A stretch of DNA of 64,000 bases from Bacillus testis (GTDB taxonomy: Bacteria > Bacillota > Bacilli > Bacillales > DSM-1321), in assembly GCF_001243895.1 (NCBI RefSeq), contig NZ_LN851186.1:2170320-2234319 (forward strand), in the 5' to 3' direction. The notes below the pieces were generated by a model, which did not search any database, was not told the origin of the DNA, and was given only the letters and a program-made list of their open reading frames with translations. This document shows positions 61,885 through 64,000 of this stretch, piece after piece (position 1 is the stretch's first letter; every line of letters begins with the position of its first letter). Made by a program: the position numbers and the translations under genes.

Positions 61885-63453
61885 TTACCTGTTAGCCGTG
61901 AATTTCCTTAAATTCACGGCCATTAATGCAAGGCCCATTTCATTTTCAACTTTCGATTTTCCTCGAACTGAAAATCGATTGAAATGCAAATTAGCCTTCA
62001 AGAATCCAAAAACTGGTTCCACATCTATTTTTCTTTTACGATAAATGGAACTCGTTTCTTCTTCTGAAAGCTTCGCTCTTACGTATTCTTTTTGTTGTTC
62101 CCATTTTTCATTCACCATTACTTTTCGATGGTTTCCTTCTTTTGCTTTTGTACATGAGGAACGCAATGGGCATCCTGAACAGTTTTCACACTCATAAATC
62201 TTAAATTCACGTGTGAAGCCTTCTTTATCTGTTCGTACTGAATAATTTTTAAAGACAAGTTGTTGTTGGTTGGGACACGTGTATACATCCTTTTCTTTGT
62301 CATACTGCCAATTCGCTGTATTGAATGGGTTTTGTTTATATTTCTTCTTTTGCTCTTTCACGTACATTCCATAGGTAATTAACGCTTCTCGTTTACGATT
62401 TGAAAGGATATCATCATAATTCTGTTCACTTCCATATCCTGCATCTGCGACGATGTGCTTTGGCAACTCAAAATAATGTTGTTCAATTTGGTCTAAGAAC
62501 GGGATTAATGTACGGGTATCAGTTGGATTCGAAAAGAGGCTGTAGGCAAGCGCGTATTGTCCTTCTGTTGCCACTTGTACATTATAACCGGCTTTCAATT
62601 GACCATTTTTCATATAATCATCTTTCATACGCATAAAGGTCGCGTCGGGATCTGTCTTTGAATAACTATTTCGTGTGCCGAATATTTCAAAGTCTTTTTG
62701 ATATCTCTGTTTTCGTTGGATATGGTCCATTAATTGTTTTCGTGCTTGTTTTGGGAATTTCCGTTCACTTCTCAACGCTTTTCGCTCGGCTCCATTCGTT
62801 GATGCCTCTATTTTTTGATCGTACTCAGAAATCACTTCATCTACTTTTTCAACGATTTGAGTGAGCTCTTCCAACGTTAACTCTTCTTCACTTTCCTGTA
62901 CAATTTGAGGCATGATTTCATTTTTAAGCAGCTCTTTATATAGATGATTTGATTTTTCGATTAATCCCTGATGATACTTCTCGATGGATTTCTTCCAAAC
63001 AAACGTAAACTTATTCGCATTCGCTTCAATCTTCGTTCCATCAATAAAGATGGCTTCTTGATCAATGATTTTTTCTTGGACGAGCTGGCAACGGAATTGA
63101 ACGAAACATTGGCGGATTAATTCTTTTACTTCAGGTTGAACACGGAAACGGTTGATGGTGCGGTAGCTTGGTTCATATCCTTGCGCCAGCCACATCATAC
63201 GAATACTGTCCTTTAAAAGGGCTTCTATTTTCCGACCTGAAAAGACAGATTGTGTATAGGCACATAGGATAATTTTCAACATCATGCGTGGATGATAGGC
63301 AGGACAACCCTCATTCCGCAGAAATGGTTCAAACGCTTCATGAGGAATACTTTCAACTAAGTGGTGTACATGGAAGGCGATATCATTCTTTTGTAATCTG
63401 ACTTCTAAATCTAAAGGCAAAATTAATTGATTCATGTTATAATCTTTAAACAT
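61885..63453 (-). CDS. IS1182-family transposase
   Basis: 522 residues, apparently intact. The N-terminal domain has HPRMMLKIILCAYTQSVFSGRKIEALLKDSI. The DDE catalytic core includes AIFIDGTKIEANANKFTF (first Asp), HIVADAGYGSEQNY (second Asp) and the C-terminal RKIDVEPVFGFLKANLHFNRFSVRG (Glu, with the family's KxxxEPVFGxxK pattern). A Cys-rich insert (CENCSGCPLRSSC) is typical of the family. ATG with a weak AGAAAGAAG upstream, consistent with the low expression common for transposases. Confidence 0.95.
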   Translation of the reverse strand: MFKDYNMNQLILPLDLEVRLQKNDIAFHVHHLVESIPHEAFEPFLRNEGCPAYHPRMMLKIILCAYTQSVFSGRKIEALLKDSIRMMWLAQGYEPSYRTINRFRVQPEVKELIRQCFVQFRCQLVQEKIIDQEAIFIDGTKIEANANKFTFVWKKSIEKYHQGLIEKSNHLYKELLKNEIMPQIVQESEEELTLEELTQIVEKVDEVISEYDQKIEASTNGAERKALRSERKFPKQARKQLMDHIQRKQRYQKDFEIFGTRNSYSKTDPDATFMRMKDDYMKNGQLKAGYNVQVATEGQYALAYSLFSNPTDTRTLIPFLDQIEQHYFELPKHIVADAGYGSEQNYDDILSNRKREALITYGMYVKEQKKKYKQNPFNTANWQYDKEKDVYTCPNQQQLVFKNYSVRTDKEGFTREFKIYECENCSGCPLRSSCTKAKEGNHRKVMVNEKWEQQKEYVRAKLSEEETSSIYRKRKIDVEPVFGFLKANLHFNRFSVRGKSKVENEMGLALMAVNLRKFTANR

Positions 63454-63533
63454 AAGGACACTTCTTTCTGTTTGGTTTTGTGTGGTAACTTAATTTTAAC
63501 AGAGAATGTCCTTATTTTATTTTGAAAAAAATC

Positions 63534-63576
63534 AAAGCCGGTGAAATTTTACTCATTGTAAAATTTCACCGGCTTT
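63534..63576. terminator. Right-end hairpin of the IS
   Basis: Nineteen-base perfect arms (63534-63552 and 63558-63576), loop TCATT, upstream of the transposase. It would stop transcripts entering from the glycerate kinase gene. Confidence 0.9.
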
Positions 63577-63626
63577 TTCATTTTAGAGGAGGGTTCTGTC
63601 CCAGCCTCTATTGTTTATGGATTCAT

Positions 63627-64000
63627 TCAATCGAATGTGAGCTTCATCAATTGGCACATCCGGCAGGCCGCTTCATAAAGTAGGGCAGGGGCGTGTTCCA
63701 TCGCTTCCTCCAGGGACATCGGTCCATTCACGATCGGAAGGATGGCATCGATTCCTTCTCGTTTCGCCACATTGGCATCTATATCCACTTTGCCTGTAAA
63801 AGCGACCACTGGCTTGCCATGCCTTTTGGCCAATTTGCCTATCCCTCCAGGCACTTTGCCATGGAGGGATTGTTCATCCATTCTGCCTTCGCCGGTAATG
63901 ACTAAGCTGGCATTTCGAATCAAACCGTCTAAATTTATCTTCTCCGCCAACAAGTCAAAGCCGCTTGAGAAGCGGGATGGAAAGAAACTATGGAACGCAA
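63627..64000 (-). CDS. glxK: Glycerate kinase, C-terminal part (runs off the window)
   Basis: The visible 124 codons stay open to the window edge and encode the C-terminus of a GlxK/GarK-type glycerate kinase: SGFDLLAEKINLDGLIRNAS, VITGEGRMDEQSLHGKVPGGIGKLA (the family's TGEGxxDxQT-like motif) and VVAFTGKV. It phosphorylates glycerate for entry into glycolysis. The 5' part lies beyond 64000. The stop at 63627 is 18 bases from the IS end; the reading frame itself does not look broken. No terminator of its own lies between, so the IS hairpin may serve it. Confidence 0.88.
   Translation of the reverse strand, partial: AFHSFFPSRFSSGFDLLAEKINLDGLIRNASLVITGEGRMDEQSLHGKVPGGIGKLAKRHGKPVVAFTGKVDIDANVAKREGIDAILPIVNGPMSLEEAMEHAPALLYEAACRMCQLMKLTFD

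Larger units (their letters stand above)
61785..63608. mobile_element. Complete IS1182-family insertion sequence, 1.8 kb
   Basis: The ends are exact 16-bp inverted repeats, GAGGCTGGGACAGAAC (61785-61800) and its complement (63593-63608), enclosing one intact transposase gene. Two long hairpins lie just inside the ends. I could not see a target-site duplication: the bases outside read AAAT on the left and TATT on the right. The right end is 18 bases from the stop of the glycerate kinase gene. Confidence 0.9.

Noticed and set aside
61780..63612. Target-site duplication of the IS
   Set aside because: Flanking bases AAAT (left) and TATT (right) do not match, so no duplication can be claimed.
1..64000. 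CRISPR arrays, tRNA, rRNA, prophage
   Set aside because: No regularly spaced direct repeats, no tRNA cloverleaf or rRNA-like sequence and no phage structural genes were seen on reading.

Overview
The window looks like a chromosomal segment of a low-GC, endospore-forming Bacillaceae species. The support is a spoIIP-type sporulation gene, a complete sigY-yxlCDEFG operon, the lutABC/lutR/lactate-permease set, hmp/nsrR, PerR-type boxes at ahpC, and strong Shine-Dalgarno sequences (AGGAGG-like) with frequent TTG and GTG starts. It is mostly ordinary core and metabolic genome: I see no prophage, CRISPR array, rRNA or tRNA. One complete IS1182-family insertion sequence lies near the right edge.

Layout. 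0.3-7.2 kb: a small hypothetical gene, a secreted NlpC/P60-SLH protein, pit phosphate transporter plus its DUF47 partner, a DUF2871 membrane protein, an SDR dehydrogenase and a SpoIIP. 7.2-9.7 kb: peroxide defence, with AhpC under two PerR boxes next to an AhpF whose domain order is reversed. 10-12.3 kb: a lemA/TPM-domain pair and a methyltransferase. 12.4-17.4 kb: a three-gene catabolic operon (ADP-forming acyl-CoA synthetase, aldehyde dehydrogenase, OFA-type MFS carrier). 17.6-24 kb: a 677-residue protein of unknown role with a C-terminal XRE domain, a DnaQ-BRCT exonuclease, an RsbR-like STAS protein and an LTA-synthase-family protein. 24.5-36.4 kb: small and accessory genes, including a frameshifted HAD phosphatase, an MFS carrier, signal peptidase I, a Cof hydrolase, ykuS, a SET-domain protein and many small membrane proteins. 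Two unmarked small ORFs here, 47 and 52 aa, are clearly paralogous.

36.6-40 kb: a PTS EIICB permease and a LacI regulator with a partly duplicated DNA-binding domain. The permease promoter carries two tandem palindromes and a cre-like site. 40.4-46.7 kb: a degenerate epimerase, a strong candidate structured RNA with its own promoter and terminator, a GNAT protein, the sigY operon with an ECF-type promoter in front of it, and a POT peptide transporter. 46.9-54.7 kb: a YusW-like lipoprotein, a Cof hydrolase, then lactate use: lutABC, lutR and the lactate permease, with the same GTCATC-type palindrome before lutA and before the permease.

54.8-64 kb: flavohaemoprotein hmp and its divergent NsrR regulator with two NsrR-like boxes, a branched-chain aminotransferase behind a long hairpin-rich leader, a Gly/Trp-rich small protein, an Fe-S biogenesis-like protein, a methyltransferase, Mn-dependent pyrophosphatase, a YIP1 membrane protein, the IS element, and the 3' part of a glycerate kinase gene running off the right edge. 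Most genes are bounded by clear Rho-independent terminators.

Functionally, the window combines stress responses (peroxide, NO, envelope/SigY, RsbR) with carbon-source uptake and use (lactate, sugar PTS, peptides, carboxylates). The least explained items are the RNA at 40.6-40.85 kb, the ilvE leader, the small paralogous proteins, the modified LacI protein and the XRE-tailed protein. I found no convincing wholly new multi-gene system.
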